A stretch of DNA of 64,000 nucleotides from Neofusicoccum parvum (Eukaryota; Ascomycota; Dothideomycetes; Botryosphaeriales; Botryosphaeriaceae), in the NCBI GenBank assembly GCA_020912385.1, contig CP087218.1:682001-746000 (forward strand), read 5' to 3'. Position 1 is the stretch's first letter, and every line of letters starts with the position of its first letter. The position numbers and the translations under genes were made by a program. This document shows, in pieces, positions 35,908 through 47,714 of the stretch. Below the pieces are notes generated by a model that was not told the DNA's origin, ran no database searches, and was given only the letters and a program-made list of their open reading frames with translations.

Positions 35908-36687
35908 TCAATTCTGCGCGGGCAGTTGAGGCAGTCGTCCGAACCCAGATGTGGGATGGAAGAACATGCCACAGAGGAATCCGGATTGATGCCCCAGCTG
36001 CCCATGATCGGACTGCTTGCTGACTGGCGACGGAGGCGGGGACGATGGAATGTACGTGGGAGACATCGGGGGAGCTGGGGATGTCGGAGCGTAGGTGGGA
36101 GATGCTGGGGGATCTGGGGATGTCGGAGCATATATGGGAGACACCGGGGGAGCTGGAGATGCGGGAACTGCAGAACACGCAGGCCTGTGGCTGGGAGATC
36201 GGGGCCTGTAACTCGGAGACCTTGGCCTGTAGCTGGGAGACCTAGGCCTGTAGCTGGGAGACCTAGGCCTGTAGCTGGATGACCTAGGCACGTAGCCGGG
36301 GGAGGTAGGAATGTATGGCAAAGGTGAGGTTGCAACACGCTTGGCCGGGCCGATGTTGTCGTCTTCGTCGTGGCGCTTGCGCTTCACCGATGGGTTCGGT
36401 GCCGAAGTCGTAGAAGTGAGGTGTAGAGGTGAGATCGGCGTTGCGATCATCCAAGGCGGCGAAGGTGAGGCGACGTGGTTGTGGAGGCTGCGAGGTGAGG
36501 CGCTGCTGTGTGTGGACGTCGGAGGTGGTGTGGAGATGGTGGTCGAGGGGTTGATGTCCTCGGTGTCAGAATCGTGGGTGAGGTCGATAATCTCCGGGTG
36601 AGATTCCAAGTCGCTGGTAAGGTCAATGACCTCCGGGTGAGCCATGGGCCTCGAAGGGCGCGAACGGCGCGACCTTGCGAACGACAT
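35908..36687 (-). CDS. protein with tandem SIM-like motifs and RNA pol II CTD-like heptads
   Basis: One exon, 259 residues from the ATG at 36687 (context ACAATGTCG). No family is recognised. Near the N-terminus, VIDLTSD (residues 20-26) and [12 protein letters not shown] (33-44) are two consecutive SUMO-interacting-type motifs with acidic flanks, as in SUMO-targeted ligases, but no RING is present. A basic KRKRHDEDD patch follows (about 102-110), a likely nuclear signal. Residues 125-166 are six register-perfect heptads: [14 protein letters not shown] and four YRPRSPS, against the CTD consensus YSPTSPS. A second set (about 186-216) repeats YAPTSP twice and ends YIPSSP. The rest is disordered. 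The product could bind SUMO and CTD-reading or CTD-phosphorylating factors. The C-terminal 40 residues are uncertain because another frame is open there. Confidence 0.65.
   Translation of the reverse strand: MSFARSRRSRPSRPMAHPEVIDLTSDLESHPEIIDLTHDSDTEDINPSTTISTPPPTSTHSSASPRSLHNHVASPSPPWMIATPISPLHLTSTTSAPNPSVKRKRHDEDDNIGPAKRVATSPLPYIPTSPGYVPRSSSYRPRSPSYRPRSPSYRPRSPSYRPRSPSHRPACSAVPASPAPPVSPIYAPTSPDPPASPTYAPTSPAPPMSPTYIPSSPPPSPVSKQSDHGQLGHQSGFLCGMFFHPTSGFGRLPQLPAQN
36190..36300 (-). repeat. 21-bp tandem repeat coding CTD-like heptads
   Basis: The unit seen on plus is cctaggcctgtagctgggaga, about five copies with point changes. On minus each unit encodes one YRPRSPS heptad. The inner copies are almost identical in DNA, which indicates recent unit duplication. 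Confidence 0.85.
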
Positions 36688-37635
36688 TGTAGATGGTGTT
36701 TTCGGGTGAGAGGTAGGCGGGTCGTGATGAGCTGGCACTGTAAGATGGAATGCTGAAGCGGAGAGCTTTCTGCGTCGAGGGCTTTCGGAAAAAGAGGTTG
36801 GCGGTGCTGGAGGAAGAAGAGAGTGTGGACAACAGATCCTTATAGCAGAGGGGGCGGGTCTCGCTAAGAGATGTGAATGTGAAAGCGTTTAATGGCAGAA
36901 GGCGGGTGGCTGGGCCTGGAGTAGAGGTGAATGTCGATATCGATTCTCCTCTTGGTGTTGGCGGCTTTGATCGCCAGCACAGCAACTCCGCGGGTGTTAA
37001 GCGTATATTCGGATGCAATAGCTCAGTTCACATTCACGTCCGGATGACTGCTTCAACTGCCCATGTGATAGCACAATCTGTGATTTGCGGGCCTGTTGGG
37101 AATGATGACGTCAAAAGACCATATTTGACCCTGGATTTGCCCAATCTACCTACGAAAAGTATATCCATCAAAGCAGAGGGACCACCAGCATCCTCCAAAA
37201 ATGACCCCGAAAATAACCCACAAGTAGAACCATGATGGCGTGACGATTAAATTACATGTGTTCGTTGTCATTACGGAAGAGAAAGATAAGAGAACTCGTC
37301 AAAAAGCGGAATGAAAACCCTTTTGACTTTTGACTTCGCCCATGTCCGACGCCCCACACCGTTAGTGGATGCAGAAAAGAAAAACAAAGGCAAGGTATTT
37401 GTACAAGAGTATGTCGGAGGAAAGAGACCATCAAACACCACTCCTACTTGCCATGGGAAATAGTATGGGAAAAACTCGAGAAAATAAGAACCCTTGAGAG
37501 CAATAACCAGCGCAAAAGTAAAGTCAGTCTGAGCATAGGAAATAGCAGCGCGTTATTCGTCCTTGTTCGCCTTTTAATGCTGGTCCTTGATGCAATGTAT
37601 TTAGGATAGTCGATGGGCGTGTAGTGTTGAGCTTT
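36688..37635. other. spacer between the SIM/CTD-like gene and the F-box gene
   Basis: About 950 nt. A minus-strand frame at 36623-37018 is open for 131 codons just upstream of, and overlapping, the SIM/CTD-like gene. It is Ser/Thr/Pro-rich and could be leader or an unrecognised exon. The rest is 3' flank of the F-box gene. Confidence 0.5.
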
Positions 37636-40600
37636 TCAGACCGCATCTTCTGCGAAGGTGCTCTCCCTCTGCCTTTCCCTCTCCCTCTGTGGCGGCCCTG
37701 GCGGTTGTGGTGGTGGCGGGACCGAGGAGTCCATCTCGTAGCCCCTGCCTTCTTGCTCTGGGAAATAGGGTCGGACCTCATGCTCTGCATAGTATGGCCT
37801 TCGCTCAGGATAGTAGACGTAATGCCTGTCATCATGCACCGGCTCGTACCTGCGTTGGCGTTCGTACGGAAGGTAGTCAACATAGTGCCCATGGCTTTCT
37901 GGCGGCGGGCCAGGGATGTATCGATGTTCGTGGTACGGATCGCGAATGCGGACATACTCGATGATTTCACCGTATTCGTTCACATAGGCGGATGTAGGCG
38001 GGGGCGGAGCATCTGCGTAGCGATAAACGGGCGGAGGTCCAGGGGAGTACCGGTCCCGGTCCTCGTACGGCATGTAATCGCGCGGGGGCGCATGTGGCGG
38101 ATAGTGTGGGTCGTATCGGCTTTCATACATGGACGGCTCAGGACTGCGACGCTCTGATCTTTGTCGTGGTTCGGGTGCGCCCGTGCCTTCCCTGGCTGGA
38201 GACTTGGATTGTTCAAGCTGACGGCGGGCTGCCTCGTAACGTCCGTATCTACTGCTACGAGAACGCATCAGGCGATGGCTGGGGTAGTAGGGCTCCTCTG
38301 GGTACATGCGACGATAGCGAGAAGGCGCGTAGGTGTAGCGGCGTGGCTCTGGCTCTCGGCGTCGCATGGCTCTGTATTCCTCGTCCCGCGAGTGTCTTGG
38401 TCCATGCGAGTAGCGAGGCATGGAAGGCTCTGGTTCAGCTGTCGACCGCCCACCACGCGGAGTGAATTGGTCATAGCCATTGTCTCTTACAGAGCCTGCC
38501 TGAGATGCTTGTCCATCGGCTGCGTCATCGGAGCGAGCAGGAGCATCGTTTGGCACCCGAGAAGACTGCCTCGTCCTGCTCTCCGCATTGTCCATCTCCT
38601 CTTCATCACGAGCAGCTCGAGAAACATACTCGCGCACGCGTTCCCCAGTGGCCAGATCATCCAGGAATCTATCGGCCGCTGCCTCTACATCCGGTGGCAT
38701 TGGGCTCCGCGGTTCCTGCTTGACGCTACTCTCATCGTGGTTTTCCTCGTTCACGGGGCGGGATTCCGGGCGGGTGACATTGGCAGGTGAAGGTGCAGCA
38801 CTCAGTTCTGGACGATCCAGGTATCTCAATCCGGCCCGTGTGGGAACACGCTCCTGAGCCTCGAATTCTCGTTCTCGCTCTCGTTCAGCTGCATGCCGCT
38901 CTTCTCTTCTAGGCCGGTCCCACGTCTCTTCGTAGACACGTCCGTAGTAGGAATAACGCCGTGAAGCGGCTGGACTGAGCGGTACGTAATTGTCGCGTCG
39001 GTGGCTAGGATATCCATGATCATCCACATCTCTCGCCACCTAGAACAGGCCGTTAGCTACGATGAAAACAAGCAGGAAATATAGGCACTCACATAGTATC
39101 TGGGCGGCTCATCGTAGTATACGGGTCGCATCCGACGGTCTCCCCGAGGAGGGCTGTAAGAATGGTCGACAGGACGGCGAGACATCCTGGATTCCTCTGG
39201 CTCGTGAGTAGGCCGGCGAGGATCGCAGTCACCATCGCCAGATGGAAGACCGGTGGGAGGGGGCATCGGCGACCGGGCTGCCGGGGAATCTCCGTAATCG
39301 GGTCCGGAGAGGGCTTGAGGTCTTGCACGCGGTGGAGGCGTAGGTTCTTGACGCGGCTCATGGCGTGACTCAGCTTGATCATCCGTGAGTCTGGGCCGGG
39401 ATGGAGAAGCGTCCCGTGGAGGATTGGCTGCCTTCCCGCTCTCTGGAGGTTCATCTTCGGGTACAATACCTATGTGTGGGAGAGGAGATGGGAACAAGGT
39501 CGAGAAAGCGTCGGCGATGATCCGCAGCTTGTTGTCATCCATGCCAGGAGACTGTACGAGTGCGGAAATCACACTGTCGTCAGGAAGCTCCATCATATCC
39601 TTTTTCCAGTCAAGCTGAGGGCCCGGGCTGACGTCATGTGCTCCGGGTGCTGCTCTTTCCATATGCTCAGACTTGAAATGAAGAATCAAAGACAAAAGAC
39701 TAGAGAAATTCCTCTCCGAAGAGTGGGAGGAAGAAGAATTGAAAGGGGCAGCGTGGTTATGAAATCCCAGCGCACAAGCTTTACAGCGAAGACCAGTAAC
39801 AGCATTAAGAGGATGCATAGAATGATTGGAATCGAGAGCATCAGCAAAGAGATCCAAGCTAGGTTCGATACCGAACCGCAGATTGAAGTGATACAGGATG
39901 TGGTAAATAACCACGGAGAGCCTCACGCTCGGAGGCAGATCCCTGACACCCGATGTAGATGTCCAGAAATCCCTGGCCACATCTGTCAATACTTGCATCT
40001 GCTCCCGATACACGTTTGTTGCCTGCGGTCCTCTAGATCCTGCCGCTGGTGGTGCCGGAGGAGATTCATGGGACGGGCCGCCACGATACAGGCCATAGGG
40101 TCCGGGTGTAGTCGCCGGTAGGCCATATTGACCCTGACCAGGATCAACATAGCCAGACATAGGAGGCCCGAAGTTCGCCCCCGGGGGAGTGTAACCAGAT
40201 CCTTGCGGTGGCTGGAATTGAGCATAGGTGTCATACGAGTATGAACCATCATGCCACTGCGCCTGCGAAGAGCCAGCATAAGGGGGAACGGGACCTGGAG
40301 GTGGACCATAGACCGGCGGAGGGCCAGGATGAGAAGCGTAAAAGTTAGTACTGGTGGGAGCCGGGGGAGGTGGGAAAGGCCCGTTGGTGGATCCGTATTG
40401 GCCATAGGGTCCCGGACTGGACTGTGCAAAGGGATGGGGCGTGCGTGATGGCGCCTGAGGCGTTGAGGTCGCAACCTGGGAATAACCACCGTACGGATAG
40501 GATGGATAGGCGTGCTGAGGTTGGCTTTGGCCAGCCATCGAAGAAGACGGGTATCCGTTGTAGAATCCGTATCTGGCCTTGGAGGGATCTGGATGGAACG

Positions 40601-42737
40601 GAGGGTCCTCGGGCCACTCGGCTTCTTTCCAGCATACGACTACATTGCCCACACTGAAAGCAGTGGTGTGCTTCGCGCCGTAATGCTGAATGATGCCCTC
40701 GAAGCCATACCATTTTGGATTGCCCTCGCAACCCTCACCGTTGCAGAGAAATAGCTCCTTACGAAACTGTTCGGTTAGCGGCTTGATCTTGTTGTCAAAT
40801 ACCCATTTCATGTTCTCCAGAAGCAGTCTCCTAGTAGGAGGCCCGGTTGGAGGGTCCTCGCGGATCTCCTGTCCGGCGGCTAAGGTGGCCTCATCCTCCT
40901 GGGCAAGATCGGCATAGAACCGGCTACGAATTTCAATCAAGAGATCAGCAGCGAACTGTGGGCAGTTGTCCTTGGACAGGGAGCGGCCATCCATCCAGTC
41001 ACGTTGGGTGATCTCGTCGGCGCAGCTAGCCAGCTTCTCGCGGACAGGCCTTTGCACTTCTTCCCACTCACGCTCAAGCACCTCTCGTACCTCCTTGAGG
41101 CTAGCGTCCTGTTGGCGGCGGTCTTCCAGTTTGACCTGAAGTGCGGCCATTTGAGCCGCACGCTCATGCTCAACCTTTTCAGCCTCGTCCCGTTGGGCCT
41201 CAAGCCTCGGCTTGAGCATCTCCCACGCCTTTTCAGTCAAAGGTGAAGAAATCTGACAAGCAGCTTGGAAGGCCTTCATATGACGAAGCACATTGGGAGA
41301 GATGGGCGGATTGAATTCCTGGCACCGGCGTTCGATCTCAATCTTGCGGGCGGCCTTTGCTTCATTCGCGTCCCGAATGCTCCGCTCGGGACGAACGAGC
41401 TGGGATGCTCCAGAAGACAAGGTCTGGGGTGCCATTGACTGCTCTGCTGAGGTGACAGGGTACTGTGATGTATAAGGGGCAACTTGAAAAGGAAGGCAGT
41501 CAGTATCCTCGCAGTCTGCGGACAGCCGTCCCATGTTCTCGGACCGTCTTGAGAGATAATGTTGCCATGCACTGCATGCACTACTAGGTCCCACAGGCAT
41601 AGGAAGGGCCAACTCACCAGCTCTCGGTACGCCGTTCATAGGGAGTTGTCTAGCAACCGCGTAAGTGGGCGCTGGTTGCTGTTGGCTACTGGAAGCAATG
41701 CACGGCGGCGAGACCGTTTGTCTTCTGGGCGGAGACAGATCTTGCATACCGCCTTTGCGTTCCCATCTTTCCCAGCGCTCAGCGTCCGCCAATCTTCTCC
41801 GGCCCATGTCCTCAAGCCCCTTGAACCACTCTTCGCCCGCAGCAGGGCCAAAGGCACGGACTTCTTGAAACTGGCGGTTGATGTCCTGGACGTGCTCTCT
41901 ATAAAACAATTTGGACAGGCTGATGTTCGGCGGGACAGCGGTAGCGGCAGTGCTGAAAATACTCGATGGCACAGCGTGCTGGTTTTGCGTGAGGAACACG
42001 TAGGGCAGGGCGGCAAGAAGAGCTGCGGGGGAAACGGTAAAGAACAGGGAGTGTTCCTGGAGTCTAAATCAGAAGCCGAACGAAAAGAAGACGGAGACCA
42101 AACGACAAACCGGTTGCGAGCGCTCCTCTAGGCATCTAGCACACGTGCGTATACCGAAGGGCCAGATGACACGGACGCCATCCGGGCCTGGCCCTCCCTC
42201 CCACACGCTTGCAGAGAGCGGATCAGAGCGCGACGTCTTGCCGCAGAATTGGCAACGGCGGCCCTTCAACAGGCGCCACATGCTCAGCTCAGAATGGCCG
42301 TGGAGGGGCCGTGGAATTGTAGGAAAGTACGCCTTGCGCGCGGACGACCATACAGAGTCCGAGCTGACGACGCGCAGCGAGGGGGAAATATGATGTGAAC
42401 CATGATCCGGTTCATCAACGCGGGTGAGGAGAGTATGGAAAGCGCGGTTGACCTGCAACAGTCGACCGAGAGACACGGGAGGGAGGTAAAGAAAGACATT
42501 CTGCCAGACGGGCGCAGGCAGGCCTGCGACAGGCGAGAGAATGGTTTGAGATGCAGGCAGGCCAACCCGACGCCTCTTGTCAGGAGCTTCAGAAGCTCCG
42601 TCGGCTTTCCGCTTGCCAGGATGCTGGTGGGGGGCGGGCTCGAGCATGCGGTCGGGGGGCTCGCAGGCACTCGAGGCTGAGGGCTGGCGGAGATGCGAGG
42701 AGCTCGCACTCCTCGGGAGGCTGGGGCGGCGCTCCAT
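37636..42737 (-). CDS. very large F-box protein with long disordered C-terminal half
   Basis: A predicted SCF ubiquitin-ligase substrate receptor. Exons are 42737-42111, 42056-39093 and 39039-37636, giving 1664 residues. Both joins keep frame: EERSQP|EHSLFF and PRYY|VARDVD. An N-terminal tail with a KRKADGASEAPDKRRR basic patch leads to the F-box (about 65-105: LPAPVWQNVFLYLPPVSLGR). A cysteine pair region CQFCGKTSR..TCARCLEE (about 160-205) may bind metal. The middle holds a charged helical part (VKLEDRRQQDASLKEVREVL) and a conserved-looking CNGEGCEGNPKWYGFEGIIQ block with Cys/His. A Pro/Gly/Tyr-rich stretch follows, then a helical VVIYHILYHFNLRFGIEPSL segment and a second Cys-His patch (CKACALGFHNH..HFKSEH). 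The last 450 residues are Arg/Glu/Tyr/Pro-rich and disordered. The F-box-CxxC-EERSQP start resembles a known fungal F-box family. Confidence 0.85.
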
Positions 42738-43413
42738 CACTCGAGCTGCTCAGCCCGCGGCGATCATGGGAGAGCTGCAGCCGGCACGGCGAGGCGAGGC
42801 GGCCGTGGGCTGGGCGACACACGGCGGAGGCGGGTGCTAGCAGGCGCGCATAGAAGGGCGGCGGAGAGCGAGGCGCGGCAGGGATGGGCGAGGGCGAGGG
42901 CGCGGACGAGCAGCGGAGGCCTGGGGCGACGGGCGACGGAAGGCGTGCGGCTTCATTTGTAGGACTGAGGGTGTTCGGCTCGACCGCCTCACTTTGCAGC
43001 CAATCGGGACGCGCGCCCCCGTTCCCCGCGGCCCACTGGCGATGCGCGCGTTTGGTAACGAACCGCCGCCCCGACACGGAGCTTACGGCTAGCCCGAGAG
43101 GGAGCGCTGCAGTACCGGCGCCGGTTGATCCGCGCGCGGTCCAGAGCGCCAAGCCGATGACGACTGGGACGGGGCGGCGCTGCAGCGCCTGGTGCTGGTG
43201 CCGCCAGCCTGCGTGCCGCCCAAGCTGCCCGAACACCACACCACCACCTGCGCGCCGCGACACCACACTCGCTCGCTGCCTGCTGCCCCCCCGCGCCCGC
43301 CTGCCGCCGCCCGTCTGCGCCGCGCCCCCCTGCCGCCGCCCGCCGCCTGCGCGCCCCTCTCGCGCGCCGTCCCGCCTTCCCCGGAGCCCCTCGCCGCGCT
43401 CCTGCCTGCCACC
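42738..43413. other. divergent promoter region, F-box gene and abp1
   Basis: 676 nt between two divergent starts, very GC-rich, becoming a C-rich tract on the plus strand (43262-43410) immediately before the abp1 ATG, which fits a pyrimidine-rich 5' leader. The long minus-strand frame crossing it (42589-43866) is a composition artefact. Confidence 0.6.
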
Positions 43414-46053
43414 ATGGCCTCCCTCAACACCTCCACCAACGGCCCCACGATCCGGCGCAGCTACGAGGGCGTCGTCAATGGCGCGCTGCCCTCCGGCGCT
43501 GCCGCCGCCTCGCCCACCTACGGGCAGTGGGCCCTCTTCTCCGTCTCCGCGCCCCTGGCCAACGCCTTCCAGGCCGACACCGGCAAGGAGAGCGTCCTGA
43601 AGGTCCAGACCACCGGAGGTCAGCACCGCGCCCCACGGCCTCCCAGCTCCCCACTGACATGCTTGCTGCGCAGAGGGCGAATTGGCAGATCTGATCGACG
43701 AGCTCTCCGACGGCCGCATCCAGTTCGCCTTCGTCAAGGTCAAGGACCCCAACACCGGCCTGCCCAAGAACGTGCTGATAGCATGGGTTCGTATTGCCGC
43801 TGTTCTCGCCTCGCGCTGAGCTGACCACGCTCCGCAGTGCGGCGAAGGTGTCCCTGAACGCACCAAGGGCTACTTCAACACCCATCTGGCCGCTGTGTCC
43901 AAGCTTCTCCACGTATGCTCTAATGCCCCGCGCCAGCCGTCTCCTGCTGATCGTTTTCCAGGGATACCACGTCCAAGTCACTGCACGGTCTGAAAGCGCA
44001 CTGAGCCCCGAAGCCATCGTTCAGAAGGTCTCGGATGCGTCAGGCGCCAAATACTCCGCCGGAGATGCCCCGCCTCCGGTTGCCAACAGGCCCCCGCCCC
44101 CGGTTGCATCGAAGCCAGTCTTCACGCCTACACGTGTGGGTGGTGGTGGTTCCGGCTTCAACCCGCTCGCCAGGTCGCGCGCTGCCCCCTCCGGCCAGAG
44201 CGTGGACAACGACGGTTGGGGTGCTGACGCTCCGCCGGTGACGAGGTCTCAACTTGAGAAGGTCGAGTCTGCATACAAGCCTACCAAAGTCAACCTGGCA
44301 GACCTTACCCGGCAGAACGAAGACGCCACTCGCTCTGCGCCCGCAAGAGGTGATACGCCAGGCGACGTGGTCAGGGGCGGATACCAGCCGATTGGAAAGG
44401 TCGACATTGCTGCCATTCGGAAACAGGCTGCTGAGTCCGGTCAGCTCAAAGACGAGCGTCCTGCTCCTGTGAAGGGATCTTATGAACCAATTGGCAAGGT
44501 CGACATTGCGGCCATTCGCGCCAAAGCCCAGGGCCCCGGTGCTTCTCCCGCGAACATTTCCCCTGCTCCCACCGGCGGCTCGGCTGGCGACGACGAGGCT
44601 CCCAAGTCGCTGGCGGAGCGCTCCTCTGCGTTCAAGTCGCAGCCGCTTACCAGCATGCCCAAGCCAAAGGTTGCAAACAAGTTCGGAAACACTGGCGCCT
44701 TCACCGGAACAAAGCCTCCTGCGCCTGCCTTTGCGCCGAAGCCTCTGGCAGCCGCTGCGCCTGTCGGAACAGCGAGCAAGACGTTCGCTGACGAAGGTGG
44801 CAAGACTCCAGCTCAGATCTGGGCTGAGAAGAAGGCGCGTGAGCGTGGCCTTAGTGGCTCTGGTGATCTCCCACCTCCGCCGGCAGCCCAGCCCATTGCC
44901 AGCCAGCAAAGCGGGTCGGGAGGCTGGAAGAGCGGCTACACCGGCAAGTCTTGGGCGCCGGTACAGACGACTCACACAGGCGCAAGCAACCTCAGTGCCC
45001 AGCGTACTGGCGAGGTTGATCATCCCCAGGAGGAGGCTCCCGCATCCCCCGCCGGCGGTGTCGGCGCGCTCAGGGACCGCTTCAAGGAAGCCCCGCCGAT
45101 GGGGGCTGCCACCTCGAGACCTGTTCCCCCGCCCCAAGAGGAGCCAATGCCGCCTCCAATGGACCTGTCTAGCAAGCCGAATGCGGCCCGTGGTGTTCCC
45201 ATTCCTGGTCTCCCCACGCGCCCCGCTGCAGATGAAAGACCTGAGGAGGAGCACGTATCCGTTCCGCCTCCGCCTGCGCAGCCCCGCAGCCCCACTCCGC
45301 CATCCCCTGACCTCCGCCCGAGCTCGCCGATCCGTATCGTCCAACCCGTAGCCAGGAACGCCGAGCCCGAAGATCTGGAGCCGGCGGAACAGCGTTCTCC
45401 ACCCCCGGCGATGCCCACCGAGTCCATCTCCGCTGCGGTCTCTGCTGCCAAGAGTCACCTTCCTGAAGAACCCCAGGTCGAAGCTCACGATCCTGCGCGT
45501 GGGGCCGGTATTGCGGCTGCCGAGGCATCCTTTGGTGCTGGAGCTGGTCAGGCTGGCCAGGCGGGCGGCAAGCGTGCTGTTGCGCAATACGACTACGAGA
45601 AGGCCGAGGATAATGAGATCGAGCTTGCTGAGGGCGAACTGATCACGAACATCGACATGGTTGATGAAGATTGGTGGATGGGCCAGAACTCTCGTGGCGA
45701 GGCCGGTCTGTTCCCCAGCAACTATGTCGAGCTGGTCGAGGACGACGACGAACCCGCGGCGCCTGCTCCGGCTGCTGCACCGGCACCTCCTGCGGCACCC
45801 CCTGCGGCAAGCGGCAGCAAGGCCCCCACCGCCACAGCTCTGTACGACTACGAGGCTGCTGAGGATAACGAACTCAGCTTCCCCGACGGCGCCACCATCA
45901 ATGGCATTGTAAGTGCTCCACATTGTCCACAATTGGCAACTTCAAGCGACTGACAAATCTTCACAGGAATTCCCCGACGAGGATTGGTGGTTCGGTGAGT
46001 TTGGCGGCAAGACGGGTCTTTTCCCGGCCAACTACGTGCAGCTGGACGAGTAA
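43414..46053 (+). CDS. abp1: actin-binding protein Abp1 (drebrin-like), ADF-H plus two SH3
   Basis: A cortical actin patch protein that links F-actin to endocytic machinery and the Arp2/3 complex. Exons are 43414-43618, 43674-43786, 43838-43912, 43962-45908 and 45967-46053, giving 808 residues. Residues 1-150 form the ADF-homology domain, including WALFSVS, RIQFAFVKVKD and KNVLIAWCGEGVPERTKGYF. The centre is Pro/Ala-rich and contains three related motifs: AYKPTKVNLADL, GYQPIGKVDIAAIR and SYEPIGKVDIAAIR (about 235-325). Next come proline-rich SH3-ligand stretches. Two SH3 domains follow, about 670-725 (AQYDYEKAEDNE..DWWMGQ..GLFPSNYVELVE) and 755-808 (ALYDYEAAEDNE..DWWFGE..GLFPANYVQLDE); the last intron splits the second. 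Two SH3 domains instead of the single one of yeast Abp1 is usual in filamentous fungi. Confidence 0.96.
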
Positions 46054-47714
46054 AGCGGCGGGTAGGTTACATGATCTTTGGGACGAGAAGCAAAAAAGGG
46101 CTTGTTGGAAGTCCACTGAGATTCATGCGTTTCTGCAGAATACCTGAAGTGCATAGTACAAAAATTCAGAGAAACACCACACCATTTGACGTCCTGAGAG
46201 ACCCCTGTCGCGCCGATGACGTTGTCGTCCGTAAACATGCGTTACGCATCGGTACCGTCTTGTAACAAGAGGAGTAACGCGACGGTGGGCGAGCTTTGTC
46301 ATCTGGATCTAGACTCCTGTTTCGGGGTTCTGCCAAAGTCAAGCCTAGCCGACGGAGATGGCGACGGCGGGTGAAGGAGGATGATACAGATCATATTTGG
46401 CGGGTCTGGACTCGGCAGCCGGCCGCCTCCTTCCTCTCAACTTTGAATGGGAACTGACTCTGCCGGCCCGCGCTCGCCAAAGTACCTCCAAAGTCAATTT
46501 CCCAGCGATCGGCAGGTCGGCAGCGGATCTTGCGCCGATTCGGAAATGCGAGAGCGGCCCGCCACTCGCAGACCACCAGAAATCAGACCATCCGTGGTCG
46601 CCTCCGTCCCCTTTATCCCCCGCCATCTGCCTGCCTGCCTCACAGACATTGCCTGTCTCCCCTTCTCTTCCGCAGAGAGTCGTCTCCCTCGGGCGTTCAC
46701 CGTGGCATTGACATGAACAGACCCCGCGTGACCGTTGCGCGGGAGGGACGTGCCTAGTTTGACGTTCGGCCGGCCGTTCCACTGGGTACCGCCACTCCCG
46801 CTCCTCCGTGACTTTCTGGACCGGCCGTGCCCCGTGCGCCCAAATATCGATTCGATGGCTTTCTCGGGTTCGCTCGTCAGCAGCAGCAGCCGTCGTCGCC
46901 GCAGACGGTTGCTGCAGCCGAACCGCCTAGCCCGAAACAAACCTATCCTCCCAACAGCCAACAGCCAAAACGCGTGGAGCGAGTCGCGCGAACCACACCC
47001 ACCCGCATGCAAGCCGTTGCGTGTGCAGAGATATCGTATGTATGCACCCGCCAAAGCCACCCGCCCGCCAACGCTCCCAAACGCGGCCCCGTCCGCTCCC
47101 CGTCGCGGCAGCCGGCGACGGGCAACAATCCATCAACCGCAAACCACCCGCCGGCCGGTCGGCCCTATTATTTCTCTCGACCTCTCTTTTTCCCGACGGA
47201 CGGTGGTGAGACGCGTGGTTGGGGACGGCTAGACCGCTTTCGGGGGGGAGAGGCACGGGGACCCGTTGCCCCGGGGAGTGCGGCGTGCGGTGGGGGCCCC
47301 CCCCCAGACCCGGTTCCGCGTGTCGTGAGCCGCTGCGGGACGCCTTGCGGCGCTTCGGCCGGTACGAGTACGGGCGGTGCGGGCGCCTGAGCCGCGTCGG
47401 GGGGTGGTGTGGTGGGGTTGGGGGCGGGGGTTTGTTGGTGGGCTGGCGGGTTTGCTTGATGTCTTCGTTTGGTCTTGCGAGATACATACGTGGAGTGTGG
47501 AGTTGCTCTCTCCTACAAGATGAGCTTGATTGTTGCATATCGACATATCTAGTGGTCTTTACCAGCTGTGCCAGCGTAATCCCAACCATTAAAGAAATTG
47601 ACAGAACAAATCCAAAACTATAACGCCGAAAGCGCAGAACCTTCAAACAAGATAACGGAGGCTATTTTGACCCTTCGTAGGGGATTCGCGGTAGGTGGAG
47701 CCTCGATGCTGGGC
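46054..47714. other. convergent spacer abp1 / ankyrin gene
   Basis: 1.66 kb between two converging genes. It has a C/G-run-rich part near 47240-47310 and no frame with family resemblance; open frames up to 239 codons (46927-47646 minus) look random. Confidence 0.5.

Noticed and set aside
42589..43866. 425-codon minus-strand frame across the abp1 start
   Set aside because: It overlaps two real genes and their promoter, is Gly/Arg/Ala-rich and has no family features.
44040..45932. 630-codon open frame on the minus strand inside abp1
   Set aside because: It is fully antisense to the well supported Abp1 coding exon; the openness follows from GC-rich codon usage and the product has no domain.
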